This document shows, in pieces, positions 16,089 through 25,008 of a stretch of 32,953 nucleotides of DNA (within the stretch, counting starts at the first letter, position 1; the number at the start of each line of letters is the position of its first letter). The notes beneath the pieces were generated by a model. That model was not told the DNA's origin and ran no database searches. It saw only the letters and a program-made list of their open reading frames with translations. The stretch comes from an uncultured Gammaproteobacteria bacterium. GTDB lineage: Bacteria > Pseudomonadota > Gammaproteobacteria > GCA-002705445 > GCA-002716945. Both the position numbers and the translations under genes were made by a program. The stretch covers positions 1 to 32,953 of the forward strand of contig CAJWPJ010000009.1 of NCBI GenBank assembly GCA_913045115.1. The letters are read 5' to 3'.

Positions 16089-17348
16089 TTAATATTCTTC
16101 TATAAATTTTGAAAAATCATCTAAGCCGATTGACCTATCATCTTTATCACTCTTTAGATCTTTTATTGTTAGAGTATTATTGCTCATTTCTTCACTACCT
16201 ACAATTACTAAAATATCACAGTTAGATTTAACAGCAGTTTTTATTTGCTTTGTCAAAGATTTATCCGCATCCATTTGGATAAGTCTGAATTTATCACCAA
16301 CACTTCTAATAAAAGATGATATTTTTAGAATATCTGATTGTGAATCAGATATAACTGACAATCCGATAACTAAATCTGTATCGTGATAAGTTATGAGATC
16401 GACTACCCGGTCAATACCCATAGCAAAACCAACAGCAGGGACATACTGATTACCTATTATATTTGATAGACTATCATATCTACCACCTGCACAAATAGCA
16501 TCCTGTGTGCCGAGCTGATCAGTTTTCCATTCAAAGACTAGATCGTTATAATAATCAAGACCACGGACCAATTTATTATTGACTATATAATCAATGTTGA
16601 GATCTTCAAGGATCTGGATGATATTATTAAACTTATCAGATGATACTTTGTTAATATAATCTGAAATATTTGGAGCATCTTTTACTATCTCTATCAGCTT
16701 TTGATCTTTGCTATCAAGTATTCTAAGTGGATTTGTTTTTATCGTATTCTTCTGTTGATCATTAAAGGAATTAGAATAATTATTGAAATATGACTGAAGA
16801 TCTTGTGAATACTTATTTCTATCCTCTATTAAGCCGAGAGAGTTAATGTTTAGTTTTAGTTTATCGAGTTTAATTTGTTCAAAAAACATCTTTGACAAAA
16901 GTAATAAATCAATATCGCCATAAATTGAATCGTCTCCCATAAACTCAACGCCAAATTGTGTGAATTGCCTATATCTCCCCTTTTGGGGGCGCTCATGTCT
17001 GAACATAGATGTATAGTAGTAAAACCTATTTTTTTTTACCCCACGGTCGTAGATTAAATTATTTTCAAAAGCTAAACGCATACATGGTGCTGTACCTTCT
17101 GGGATCAAGCAAACAGTTTCATCATTTTTATCATTAAATGAATACATTTCTTTTTTAACAATATCTGATGATTCACCGATTGATCTTTTGAATAAGTTAA
17201 GCGACTCCAAAGCAGGAAGTCGAATCTGATTAGCGTTAAACAAAGAGCAAATTTTATGAATTTTTTCTTCAAGAAATAAAAACTTTTTAGATTCTTCGGG
17301 TAATATATCTCGAAAGCCTCTGATTTTTTTTGATATTAAGTCAACCAT
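16089..17348 (-). CDS. hisS: Histidine-tRNA ligase
   Basis: A 419-residue class II aminoacyl-tRNA synthetase that charges tRNA-His. Landmarks are the start KKIRGFRDILPEES, motif 2 in MFRHERPQKGRYRQFTQFGVEF (about 116-137), the histidine-binding motif LVRGLDYYNDLVFEW and motif 3 GFAMGIDRVVDLI. A C-terminal anticodon-binding domain follows. Length matches E. coli (424). Its ATG shares a base with the ndk stop (TAATG). In E. coli rlmN, rodZ and ispG lie between ndk and hisS; they are missing here. Confidence 0.97.
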   Translation of the reverse strand: MVDLISKKIRGFRDILPEESKKFLFLEEKIHKICSLFNANQIRLPALESLNLFKRSIGESSDIVKKEMYSFNDKNDETVCLIPEGTAPCMRLAFENNLIYDRGVKKNRFYYYTSMFRHERPQKGRYRQFTQFGVEFMGDDSIYGDIDLLLLSKMFFEQIKLDKLKLNINSLGLIEDRNKYSQDLQSYFNNYSNSFNDQQKNTIKTNPLRILDSKDQKLIEIVKDAPNISDYINKVSSDKFNNIIQILEDLNIDYIVNNKLVRGLDYYNDLVFEWKTDQLGTQDAICAGGRYDSLSNIIGNQYVPAVGFAMGIDRVVDLITYHDTDLVIGLSVISDSQSDILKISSFIRSVGDKFRLIQMDADKSLTKQIKTAVKSNCDILVIVGSEEMSNNTLTIKDLKSDKDDRSIGLDDFSKFIEEY

Positions 17349-17749
17349 TAGTGATCAAATATAATTGATATTTCTCTTTCAGCATTAGCATCTGAGTCAG
17401 ATCCATGAATAGAGTTAAATGATTTATCTATTGCATAAAGTTTTCTAATGGTTCCCTCTTTAGCAAACTCTGGATCAGTTGATCCTATTAAATCTCGAAA
17501 AATATCAACAGCATTTTCTTTTTTTAAGACTAAAGCAATAATATTACCTGATGTCATATATGTAACAAGTTTATCATAAAAAGATTTTCCTATATGTGCA
17601 TCATAAAATTTTTCAGCTATCGATCGAGACATTTTCATAAATTTCATATCTATGATAACAAATCCGTTTTTTTCAATTAATGAAATTATGTCTCCGATGA
17701 TATTCCTTTCTACTGCGTCAGGTTTAATCAGTGCTAGAGTCTTGTCCAT
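17348..17749 (-). CDS. ndk: Nucleoside diphosphate kinase
   Basis: A 133-residue NDK that phosphorylates (d)NDPs to (d)NTPs from ATP. The active-site His115 is in NSIHGSDS; KPDAVERN and TDPEFAKEGTIR are the other family motifs. The start at 17749 was chosen over an in-frame ATG at 17764 because GAGGAGG (17762-17756) lies 6 bases before it and the homologues begin with this methionine. The ribosome-binding site is inside the end of iscX, and the ATG lies just after the iscX stop. It therefore joins the isc genes to hisS in one run. Confidence 0.96.
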   Translation of the reverse strand: MDKTLALIKPDAVERNIIGDIISLIEKNGFVIIDMKFMKMSRSIAEKFYDAHIGKSFYDKLVTYMTSGNIIALVLKKENAVDIFRDLIGSTDPEFAKEGTIRKLYAIDKSFNSIHGSDSDANAEREISIIFDH

Positions 17750-17750
17750 A

Positions 17751-17948
17751 TCAAACCTCCTCAATCCAATTCATCTGAATTGCTTCTAATATTTTTTCGT
17801 TAGAATTTTCAGGAATGTCATCAAAATTATCCAGACTACATACCCACAGATGAAGATCAGTATAGCGAATATACTTGGGGTCAACATCTGGATGTTTTTC
17901 TGCAAGCTCAATGGCAATATCTAAACTATCAGTCCATTTTAATTTCAC
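17751..17948 (-). CDS. iscX: Fe-S cluster assembly protein IscX
   Basis: A 65-residue acidic protein. LKWTDSLDIAIELAEKHPDVDPKYIRYTDL followed by LHLWVCSLDNFDDIPENSNEKILEAIQMNWIEE is the IscX/YfhJ pattern, given here by its landmarks (WTDSLDIA, HPDVDP, LHLWV, WIEE). IscX binds IscS and iron and modulates the rate of cluster assembly, like bacterial frataxin. The start codon is GTG, sharing a base with the fdx stop (TAGTG). It closes the isc operon as in E. coli. Confidence 0.94.
   Translation of the reverse strand: MKLKWTDSLDIAIELAEKHPDVDPKYIRYTDLHLWVCSLDNFDDIPENSNEKILEAIQMNWIEEV
17756..17762 (-). promoter_or_regulatory. Strong Shine-Dalgarno sequence fixing the ndk start
   Basis: GAGGAGG on the minus strand, 6 bases before the ATG at 17749 and within the last codons of iscX. 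It decides between the two possible ndk starts and is one of only two strong ribosome-binding sites in the window. Confidence 0.75.
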
Positions 17949-18286
17949 TAGTGATTCTCCGAAGCATGATTTATAGTATATTTAGGAATTTCAATTACAA
18001 GGTCTTGATCTGAAATTTTTGCTTGGCAACTGAGTCTAGATTCTGGTTTTAAACCCCAAGCCTTGTCTAAGTAATCATCCTCATCGTCAGTTGGCGGATC
18101 AAGTGAGTCATATCCTGTATTTATATATATATGACAAGTGGTACATGCGCATGACATTTCACATGCATGCTCAATTTTTATATTGTTGTCTAATGCCACT
18201 TTACAGATCGTATCACCCTTTTTAGCGTCGACTGTAATCCCATCGGGGCATAAATCAGGATTGGGTAAAAAGGTTACTTTCGGCAT
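17948..18286 (-). CDS. fdx: Isc-type [2Fe-2S] ferredoxin
   Basis: A 112-residue adrenodoxin-type ferredoxin. Cluster ligands Cys42, Cys48, Cys51 (ACEMSCACTTCHIY) and Cys87 (RLSCQAKI) have the same numbers as in E. coli Fdx; Cys46 is an extra cysteine also typical of the Isc ferredoxins. It donates electrons for sulphur reduction during cluster assembly on IscS-IscU. It starts 2 bases after the hscA stop and shares a base with iscX. Confidence 0.96.
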   Translation of the reverse strand: MPKVTFLPNPDLCPDGITVDAKKGDTICKVALDNNIKIEHACEMSCACTTCHIYINTGYDSLDPPTDDEDDYLDKAWGLKPESRLSCQAKISDQDLVIEIPKYTINHASENH

Positions 18287-18288
18287 GG

Positions 18289-20094
18289 CTAGATTATATC
18301 ATTAATATCTTTACCTGCAATTAATGACTTGATGCTATTATTCATTCTTCTTTCAACATAGAATTCGCAAGTTTGCTCTAGCTTGTTGATAGCATCTCTT
18401 ATCTCAGCGATATCATTTGTGGTAACCGCTTCTTTTAGATATGATATTGAATCATTTACTCGACAAAGTTCATCACTTTTTAGTAATTCATTGCCGTCGG
18501 ATTTAATTGCTTCTTCAATAGCATAAATGGCTCTCTCTGCTTCTACTATATTCTCTCTCAATAATCTATAATTTTTGTCTTCCTCAGCAAGAGTATTTGA
18601 TGAACTTAGCATTTCTTGAATTTTCTCAGGAGATAAGCCGTGTGATGGTTTAATTTGTATCAAAGTTTCTTTATTTACAGTTTGCTCACGTGCACTTACT
18701 GTAAGTAATCCATCAGCATCAACCTGAAATCTCACTATGATTCTCGCGGCGCCTGCAACTAAGGGTGGTATTTCTAAGAGGGTAAATTCACCCAGAGGAA
18801 TACACTCTGTTACATCTTCTCGTTCACCCTGAACAATATTTATCATCATTTTTGTTTGTCCATCTTTGAAAGTAGTGAATGTTTTTTCAGATGATGTTGG
18901 TATTGGTGTATTACGTGTTATAACTTTTTCTGAAAGACCCCCATATGTCTCAATCCCAAGTGAGAGTGGCAAAACATCAAGGAGTAATAAATCATCTTTA
19001 GAATTTCCGGACAGAATTTCAGCTTGTATTGCAGCACCCATAGCTACCACGGTGTCAGGATTAAGATGATCAAGAATAGCTATAGAATATTTTTCTCTAA
19101 TCTTTTCACTTATTATTTTTAGTCTTGAGGATCCACCTACAAGGATAATATTTTGAATATCTTTTTGTGGTAGCAATGAGTCATTAATTGCAGTATCAAA
19201 AATGTTAATTGTTCTATCAATCAAGGATGAAATAATTTTATTAAAATCATCAATTGAAAGCTTTATATTATACTCATCATTAATTGCGATATCATTCTTA
19301 TATAGCTGATGTTTGATATCTTTAGATATATTTATAAGTTCTCGAGTAGGTAATTTCTCAGTAGTCTTGAATGTTTTTACCAAATATTTTGAAATCAAAC
19401 TATCAATATCATCTCCACCTAGATGAGTGTCCCCTTTAGTAGAAAGAACTTTATAAACTCCTTTCTTGATAGAGAGAACAGATACATCGAAAGTACCCCC
19501 TCCAAAGTCATACACAACGAAATTACCATCTTTTGTATCATCGATACCGTAAGCAATAGCAGCAGCGGTTGGCTCACTAATAAGTCTTAAGACTTTTATA
19601 TTGGCCATCTCAGCAGCAAGTTTAGTTGCTTGTCTCTGTATATCATTAAAATATGCTGGTACAGTTATGACGGCAGAATCAACAGGTGACTCTTTTTGCT
19701 TCATAGCAAGATTGCATAAATGGGAGAGGATTAACGATGAGATCTCTGGTGCAGTTTTTTTTTGTTCATTAATTACAACGTATGGTAAATCATTTGAAAG
19801 ATCTAAATTAAAATTGTCAATATCAAGTGAAGATACTTCTTGAGATGATAAACCCATTAATCTTTTTATTGATTTAATAGAGTTCAATTTCGTAGTATCG
19901 CCAACGTATATTTTTTTTTCAGATTCATAGACCACAGATGGAATTAGTTTAGATTTATCACTTTCGAAAAACTTTACATCCTTATTGATACTCTCGGCGA
20001 TTAGAGAATTACTTGTTCCTAAATCTATACCCACAGAAAATTGTTTTTTTATATCTGGTGTAGAATCTGGGTCAGATATTTGAATTAAAGCCAT
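18289..20094 (-). CDS. hscA: Fe-S assembly Hsp70 chaperone HscA
   Basis: A 601-residue DnaK-like chaperone. The nucleotide-binding domain has [15 protein letters not shown] (about 20-34), [25 protein letters not shown] and ILVGGSSRL; the substrate-binding domain (about 375-500) has [10 protein letters not shown] and [20 protein letters not shown]. It is shorter in the lid than DnaK, as HscA is. The known client of HscA is IscU, bound through its LPPVK loop, and ATP turnover releases the cluster. That makes its retention here, in an operon without iscU, notable. It is flanked by hscB (2-base gap) and fdx. Confidence 0.96.
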   Translation of the reverse strand: MALIQISDPDSTPDIKKQFSVGIDLGTSNSLIAESINKDVKFFESDKSKLIPSVVYESEKKIYVGDTTKLNSIKSIKRLMGLSSQEVSSLDIDNFNLDLSNDLPYVVINEQKKTAPEISSLILSHLCNLAMKQKESPVDSAVITVPAYFNDIQRQATKLAAEMANIKVLRLISEPTAAAIAYGIDDTKDGNFVVYDFGGGTFDVSVLSIKKGVYKVLSTKGDTHLGGDDIDSLISKYLVKTFKTTEKLPTRELINISKDIKHQLYKNDIAINDEYNIKLSIDDFNKIISSLIDRTINIFDTAINDSLLPQKDIQNIILVGGSSRLKIISEKIREKYSIAILDHLNPDTVVAMGAAIQAEILSGNSKDDLLLLDVLPLSLGIETYGGLSEKVITRNTPIPTSSEKTFTTFKDGQTKMMINIVQGEREDVTECIPLGEFTLLEIPPLVAGAARIIVRFQVDADGLLTVSAREQTVNKETLIQIKPSHGLSPEKIQEMLSSSNTLAEEDKNYRLLRENIVEAERAIYAIEEAIKSDGNELLKSDELCRVNDSISYLKEAVTTNDIAEIRDAINKLEQTCEFYVERRMNNSIKSLIAGKDINDII

Positions 20095-20096
20095 AT

Positions 20097-20588
20097 TTAA
20101 ACACTCAACTGCCGTATATTTTTTTTATAAAATTTAACCATAGAGTTATTCTCGAAAAGGATATCGAATTCTTTATTAGTTAAATTAGTTTTCATCTCTA
20201 AAATAATTTCTTTAATTCTAGTAGATATTTCATTCTTAATTTCCTCATATTGGCTAGGATCAGCATTTTCTATTTTCTCTGATAGCATCATCTGTTCAGT
20301 TAGAAAGTTTGTATTCTTAAATGTAGTGTGCTCATCTTTTGAGTAATTATTTAATTGAAGTATATAATCCACTCTATGGACAAGATCGCTTAGCGTATTA
20401 TATGCATCATTTATATATGTTGATACCCTTGTTGCCATACTTTTCTCTAGATTAGTAGCATTTACAAATTTATCAGGATGAAATTTTGATTGTAAAATTA
20501 AATACTGACTATTTAGATTTTCTATATCAATAGATATCTGCGCATCGATACCAAATATCTCAAAATAATTAAGATTTAGAGGAGACAT
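20097..20588 (-). CDS. hscB: Fe-S assembly J-domain co-chaperone HscB
   Basis: A 163-residue HscB. The N-terminal J domain has the HPD motif at residues 37-39 ([10 protein letters not shown]); the C-terminal three-helix bundle (about 85-163) is the part that binds IscU in E. coli. It delivers IscU to HscA and stimulates its ATPase. The start shares a base with the iscA stop (TAATG), and hscA follows after 2 bases. Confidence 0.94.
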   Translation of the reverse strand: MSPLNLNYFEIFGIDAQISIDIENLNSQYLILQSKFHPDKFVNATNLEKSMATRVSTYINDAYNTLSDLVHRVDYILQLNNYSKDEHTTFKNTNFLTEQMMLSEKIENADPSQYEEIKNEISTRIKEIILEMKTNLTNKEFDILFENNSMVKFYKKNIRQLSV

Positions 20589-20929
20589 TATACGTTGAAG
20601 CTTTCACCGCAACCGCAAGTATCTTTTACATTTGGATTATTGAATTTGAAACCTTCGTTTATACCCTCTTTGGCAAAATCAACCTGTGTTCCCTTTAAAT
20701 ATACATAACTTTTAGGATTTATGATTAGGGTGATTCCCTTGTCTAAAAAAACATTGTCATCATCATTATGGCCGTCTGCAAACTCTATTACATACGCTAA
20801 ACCTGAGCATCCAGTTGTTTTTACGCCAAGTCTGATGCCAACGCCTTTGCCCCGTTGTTCAAGCTGGGATCTGATATGTTTTGCAGCTTTTTCAGTTACA
20901 CTAATCATAGAATTTAGTGAGTATTCCAT
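20588..20929 (-). CDS. iscA: Fe-S cluster assembly A-type protein IscA
   Basis: An A-type carrier of about 113 residues with the three conserved cysteines Cys41 (TTGCSGLAY), Cys105 and Cys107 (DTCGCGESF). The end [20 protein letters not shown] is nearly that of E. coli IscA. It carries iron or clusters to target proteins. The start is uncertain: ATG at 20929 lies inside the end of iscS, while ATG at 20908 gives [10 protein letters not shown], which aligns best with the E. coli N-terminus. An upstream ATG at 20971 is unlikely. In E. coli iscU separates iscS and iscA; here the two genes touch or overlap. Confidence 0.93.
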   Translation of the reverse strand: MEYSLNSMISVTEKAAKHIRSQLEQRGKGVGIRLGVKTTGCSGLAYVIEFADGHNDDDNVFLDKGITLIINPKSYVYLKGTQVDFAKEGINEGFKFNNPNVKDTCGCGESFNV

Positions 20930-22161
20930 TTTATTGATTTTATGTCTATCCCATCTTTGTACATATCCCATAGTGGTGACAAATTACGTAGCTTTTCTAC
21001 TGACTTCTTGAGTAAGTCAACTGCGTAATCAACTTCTTCTTCAGTGGTATATTTACCAATAGTAATTCTGATGGAACTATGGGCCAATTCATCATCTCTT
21101 CCAAGCGCTCTAAGTACATAACTAGGCTCTAAGCTAGCAGATGTGCAGGCAGAACCGGAAGATACAGCAATATCTTTTATCGCCATGATTAAGCTCTCGC
21201 CCTCAACATAGTTAAAACTAATATTCAAATTACCTGGAATTCTACTTTCAAGATCACCATTTAGATATATCTCTTCAACATCTTTCAGTTGATTCCAAAA
21301 TTTATCTCGTAATTTTTTAATTCTTTCATTGTCATTATCCATTTCCTCTCTTGCAATCTTAAAGGCTTCTCCCATGCCTACTATTTGATGTGTTGGTAAT
21401 GTACCGGATCTGAATCCTCTTTCATGTCCGCCTCCATGCATTTGAGATTCTAATCTGACTCTTGGTTTCCTTCTGACATAAAGAGCTCCGATTCCTTTAG
21501 GACCATATACTTTATGTGCAGACAGTGATAATAAGTCAACGTTAAATTTCTCAACATCTATGTCAACCTTTCCAGGACTTTGTGCAGCATCAACATGGAA
21601 TAAAACTTTTTTTTCTCTTGTTAATTTTCCAATTTTTTCTAGATCTTGAATGACACCAATTTCATTGTTTACATGCATAATGGAAACTAATAATGTTTGA
21701 TCCGTAATAGCCGCCTTTAGCTTTTCCAAATCTAAAAGGCCATTAGGTTCAGGATCTAGGTATGTAACTGAGTATCCCTCTAATTCTAGCTGTCTCATAG
21801 TATCAAGAACAGCCTTGTGCTCTGTTGATAATGTAATAAGGTGATTGCCTTTTGATTTGTAAAAATGAGCAGCTCCTTTTATAGCCAAGTTATTAGATTC
21901 TGTTGCTCCACTGGTCCAAACAATTTCTTTTGTGTCGCATTTAATTAGATCTGCTACATTTTTTCTAGCATCTTTGATAAGCTGATCACTATCCCACCCG
22001 AATGAGTGAGATCTTGATGCAGGGTTACCAAACGCTCCATCGAGCGTTAAACATTCTGACATTTTTGTAGCAACTCTTTTATCAACAGGTGTAGTTGAAG
22101 AGTAGTCCAAGTAAATAGGAATACTTAAAGAATTATTAATATTTTTTGAATTAGCTGACAT
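20914..22161 (-). CDS. iscS: Cysteine desulfurase IscS
   Basis: A PLP enzyme of about 415 residues that takes sulphur from cysteine for Fe-S clusters and tRNA thiolation. [19 protein letters not shown] marks the start of the fold, the PLP lysine is in [12 protein letters not shown], and the persulphide cysteine is in [17 protein letters not shown]. The end [18 protein letters not shown] matches E. coli, so the C-terminus that docks IscU is complete. The ATG at 22161 overlaps the end of iscR; an in-frame ATG at 22203 is possible but adds residues unlike the family. About 10-12 extra residues precede the usual N-terminus. Confidence 0.96.
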   Translation of the reverse strand: MSANSKNINNSLSIPIYLDYSSTTPVDKRVATKMSECLTLDGAFGNPASRSHSFGWDSDQLIKDARKNVADLIKCDTKEIVWTSGATESNNLAIKGAAHFYKSKGNHLITLSTEHKAVLDTMRQLELEGYSVTYLDPEPNGLLDLEKLKAAITDQTLLVSIMHVNNEIGVIQDLEKIGKLTREKKVLFHVDAAQSPGKVDIDVEKFNVDLLSLSAHKVYGPKGIGALYVRRKPRVRLESQMHGGGHERGFRSGTLPTHQIVGMGEAFKIAREEMDNDNERIKKLRDKFWNQLKDVEEIYLNGDLESRIPGNLNISFNYVEGESLIMAIKDIAVSSGSACTSASLEPSYVLRALGRDDELAHSSIRITIGKYTTEEEVDYAVDLLKKSVEKLRNLSPLWDMYKDGIDIKSIKWNTH

Positions 22162-22597
22162 GCGCGCTTCCCTCCCTGGCATCATGTAAATTGTGTACTT
22201 CATTACTAGTCACTACATCTCCGATAGTGATATTTTTCATATAATTAGTAATAATAGTGTTTAGCCCTGTCCATACATGGTGAGTAGAGCAAGGCTTATC
22301 TTTTTGGCAATTTAGACTTCCACCGCATTGAGTTTGATCTATATTTTCTTCCACCGCGACAACTATCTCATAAAGTGAAATGTCATTAGCTTTTTTATTC
22401 AACATATATCCACCGCCAGGGCCACGCTGGCTTCGAACAACACCATAATTTTTGAGCTTACAAAAAAGCTGTTCTAAGTAAGACAGTGAAATTGATTGTC
22501 TGTCAGATATATCCTTTAGTGAAACAGAAGATTCTGAGTTATTTGCTAAGTCTATTACGGCAGTAATAGCATATCGTGATTTTGTACTAAATTTCAT
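22151..22597 (-). CDS. iscR: Fe-S-responsive transcription repressor IscR (Rrf2 family)
   Basis: A 148-residue Rrf2-family regulator. The winged helix (about 1-65: [46 protein letters not shown]) is followed by the [2Fe-2S] site [16 protein letters not shown]: Cys91, Cys97, Cys103, His106, with exactly the E. coli IscR spacing. With a cluster bound it represses its own operon. A type 1 IscR site lies immediately upstream (22612-22636), so autoregulation is probably kept. It heads the isc run and overlaps iscS by 11 bases. Confidence 0.97.
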   Translation of the reverse strand: MKFSTKSRYAITAVIDLANNSESSVSLKDISDRQSISLSYLEQLFCKLKNYGVVRSQRGPGGGYMLNKKANDISLYEIVVAVEENIDQTQCGGSLNCQKDKPCSTHHVWTGLNTIITNYMKNITIGDVVTSNEVHNLHDAREGSAHVS

Positions 22598-22611
22598 GTT
22601 TAAATTATTAT

Positions 22612-22636
22612 ATACCTGACTTATCTAGTCAACTAT
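22612..22636 (-). promoter_or_regulatory. Type 1 IscR-binding site overlapping the iscR promoter
   Basis: Read on the minus strand, ATAGTTGACT, AGATA, AGTCAGGTAT fits the published type 1 IscR pattern (ATASYYGACTRWWWYAGTCRRSTAT) at 23 of 25 positions; only two central bases differ. TTGACT inside it (22632-22627) serves as the -35, and TATAAT (22612-22607) or the overlapping TAATAA is the -10. The box touches the trmJ stop codon and ends 14 bases before the iscR ATG, leaving almost no 5' leader. Confidence 0.85.
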
Positions 22637-23352
22637 TATTTTTTTAGGGCTTTTTCAATACTGCTCAGGACACCAAGAAAAAGATTAGCTTCATTCTTGG
22701 TGAATTTCCACTTATTAAAGATTATGTGAATGTTTTGTGTAAGAGATTTTTTATTTTTATCTGAAATAATATCTAAGTGAGTCATTATTGATATAAAAAT
22801 TGATATCATATGACTCTTAGTTAAGTGTGACACATGCTGAGTATCTCTCTTAATTATCTTACTATCGCTCTTGTTAATATTTTTAAAATATTCATAAGAA
22901 AATATTTGAACAGCGGCTGCTAGGTTAAGAGATGTGTAGGCATTATCTGTAGGAATAGATACTATGTAATCACAGAGCTTAATCTCATCATTTGATAAAC
23001 CAGATTGCTCATTGCCAAATACAATAGAAACTTCTTCATTTTCATATTCATCTAAAAGTGTAAAAAGCTCATCAATGGTGAGAGATGGTATATTTGATTT
23101 CCTAGATCTTGCAGAAAACCCAACTGCAAGGGATGACTTTTTTATTGATACTGAAAGGTTGTCATCAACATTAGCATGATTCAAAATATCTACACATCCA
23201 ACTGCATTTGCATCTGCAATGTCAGATGGAAAGTTTTTGGGTGATACAAGTGTAAGTTTTTTCAAACCCATAGTTTTCATTGCTCTGGCGGTTGAACCGA
23301 TATTTCCGGGATGGCTAGTTTTAACTAAAACGATATTAATATTTGCCGTCAT
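22636..23352 (-). CDS. trmJ: tRNA/rRNA 2'-O-methyltransferase TrmJ (SPOUT class)
   Basis: A 238-residue SPOUT methyltransferase that in E. coli methylates position 32 of several tRNAs. VLVKTSHPGNIGSTARAMKTMGL (start), SIVFGNEQSGLSNDEI (about 104-119) and IPTDNAYTSLNLAAAVQIFSYE (about 131-152) are the three SPOUT knot motifs; a helical C-terminal domain follows. It lies between suhB (divergent) and iscR, the conserved gammaproteobacterial order. TATATT ends 5 bases before its ATG and no ribosome-binding site is visible, which suggests a leaderless transcript. Confidence 0.93.
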   Translation of the reverse strand: MTANINIVLVKTSHPGNIGSTARAMKTMGLKKLTLVSPKNFPSDIADANAVGCVDILNHANVDDNLSVSIKKSSLAVGFSARSRKSNIPSLTIDELFTLLDEYENEEVSIVFGNEQSGLSNDEIKLCDYIVSIPTDNAYTSLNLAAAVQIFSYEYFKNINKSDSKIIKRDTQHVSHLTKSHMISIFISIMTHLDIISDKNKKSLTQNIHIIFNKWKFTKNEANLFLGVLSSIEKALKK

Positions 23353-23385
23353 AATGTAATATACACTATCTAACTAATTAATATT

Positions 23386-24114
23386 ATGCAACCAAGACTA
23401 AACATAGCTAAATCAGCATGCGAAATAATTGAAGAAGAAATTAGAAGACTGTTTATCAACAAAAGTTCTGATGCGCTGAGGAATATGCCTGTTAGAGAAA
23501 TGATCACAAGCAAAGTGGTAGAACACATTAACATATACTATAAATTAGGTGAAAATGATTTTATACATTTTGCTAACTTGGAAGATAAAAATAGATTAAA
23601 TGTAGATGATCCAAAGATATTATATGATCAAAAAACAATCAATAATAAATCATTTATATGGACTTTTAACTTTTTAAGTGATTATGAAAATTTCTGTAGG
23701 AAATTACCTTTTTGGACGCTATCTATATCTGTAATACAAAACAAGCAAACAGTTTTTTCAATAATTACTAATCCAATTATTGATTTGTTAATTTTTAGTG
23801 AGAGAGGGTCTGGATCAGTGAATAATCAAAGAAAAGTAAGAGCTCTAACCTCTTCAGAGAGCTTACTAATGTGTAAATCAAATAACATCACTTTGCCAAA
23901 AATGCTCTCCCAGTACACATTGCTTACCCTAAACTCTACATCCGTTGAATTAATTTATTTAGCACTAGGTATAATTGATTACCATGTTATAAGTGAGAGT
24001 GACTATGAGAGATATCAAGACTGTATTTTAATAGCAAAAGAAGCAGGAATAATGAACAAGGAATTCGATAATTTCATAGTGCTTGCAAATGAGAGAAATC
24101 TTAAAAGAATATAA
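23386..24114 (+). CDS. suhB: Degenerate SuhB homologue (inositol monophosphatase fold, catalytic residues lost)
   Basis: A 242-residue protein whose start, MQPRLNIAKSACEIIEEEI, matches SuhB (MHPMLNIAVRAARKAG). Later parts align without large gaps: NFxxKLPFWTLSISV with E. coli NFIKRLPHFAVSIAV; SERGSGSVNNQRKVR with TRGQGAQLNGYRLR; and VELIYLALGIIDY with LDLAYVAAGRVDG. The metal-binding motif DPLDGT is replaced by NFLSDY (Asp84 to Asn95, Asp87 to Ser98). The third metal ligand in PWD is replaced by Arg209 by alignment, and the EE motif is not recognisable. It should lack phosphatase activity. E. coli SuhB has a second role in Nus-dependent antitermination of rRNA operons that does not need catalysis, and this may be what is kept. 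Position next to trmJ and secF is the conserved one. Its 3' end is 3 bases from the convergent secF. Confidence 0.8.
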   Translation: MQPRLNIAKSACEIIEEEIRRLFINKSSDALRNMPVREMITSKVVEHINIYYKLGENDFIHFANLEDKNRLNVDDPKILYDQKTINNKSFIWTFNFLSDYENFCRKLPFWTLSISVIQNKQTVFSIITNPIIDLLIFSERGSGSVNNQRKVRALTSSESLLMCKSNNITLPKMLSQYTLLTLNSTSVELIYLALGIIDYHVISESDYERYQDCILIAKEAGIMNKEFDNFIVLANERNLKRI

Positions 24115-24117
24115 TTC

Positions 24118-25008
24118 CTAATTTTCCTCGGGTCTTTGTATTCCAAAATATGAAAGACTCGTGCTGGCTACAAATATAGATGAGTATGTGCCAACAATAA
24201 TTCCAATGAACATAGCAATAGAAAAGTTTCTCACTGCATCGCCACCAAATATTAACAATGATATTATCACAAATAGAGTTGTGAGTGATGTAACAAGTGT
24301 CCTTGATAAAGTTTGATTGATGGACTTATCAAGGACGTCAAGAATTGATAGCTTACGCATAATAATGTTGTTCTCTCGTATTCTATCGAATACTACGATT
24401 GAGTCATTCAATGAGTAACCGATTACAGCTAAAACAGCAGCAAGGACACTTAAATCAAAAGTCAAACCAAATATAGAGAATACTCCTAACGTTATAATGA
24501 CATCATGCACTAATGCGGTTATTGCTCCTAAACCATATATAACCTCGAACCTTAGTGCTACATAAATTAATATGCTAAAAAGAGCTATCAACATTGCCCA
24601 CTCGCCTTTCTCGCGAAGCTCACTTCCCACTTGGGCGCCTACATATTCTAATTTAGAAATTGTAAATGACTTATCAGAGAATATATTATTCATAAAATTA
24701 TTAATATTATTTTTCTTAAAAATTTCCTCATCCTTGAGTTTAATTAAGACATCTTTACTTGACCCATATAGTTGCACTGTAACATCATCAATATTTGCCT
24801 CAGAAAAATTTTTTTCAATATTTACTATTGAAACTTGGTCATCAAATTTTAATTGAACAATATAGCCACTAGAAAAATCTATCCCAAAGTTAAATCCTTT
24901 AAGCACAAAACTTAGTAAGGATATCACGATCAACAATGAAGATATGAATATAGGAATTTTTCTAATTGCCATAAATCTTATATCCATGTTTTTAATTAGT
25001 CTTAGCAT
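24118..25008 (-). CDS. secF: Protein translocase subunit SecF
   Basis: A 296-residue inner-membrane protein. TM1 (about 16-36) is followed by FGIDFSSGYIVQLKF, a periplasmic domain (about 40-130), then five more membrane helices. GAQVGSELREKGEWA, AVIGYSLNDSIVVFDRIREN and RTLVTSLTTLFV are the SecF motifs. With SecD it uses the proton gradient to pull exported proteins across the membrane. It starts one base from the end of secD and is the last gene of queA-tgt-yajC-secD-secF. Confidence 0.96.
   Translation of the reverse strand: MLRLIKNMDIRFMAIRKIPIFISSLLIVISLLSFVLKGFNFGIDFSSGYIVQLKFDDQVSIVNIEKNFSEANIDDVTVQLYGSSKDVLIKLKDEEIFKKNNINNFMNNIFSDKSFTISKLEYVGAQVGSELREKGEWAMLIALFSILIYVALRFEVIYGLGAITALVHDVIITLGVFSIFGLTFDLSVLAAVLAVIGYSLNDSIVVFDRIRENNIIMRKLSILDVLDKSINQTLSRTLVTSLTTLFVIISLLIFGGDAVRNFSIAMFIGIIVGTYSSIFVASTSLSYFGIQRPEEN

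Noticed and set aside
20930-20971. Upstream ATG for iscA at 20971
   Set aside because: It would add 14 residues that are simply the iscS end in another frame, with no match to IscA.
24100-24125. Possible shared terminator between suhB and secF
   Set aside because: Only 3 bases separate the genes and no stem-loop with a T tract was found.
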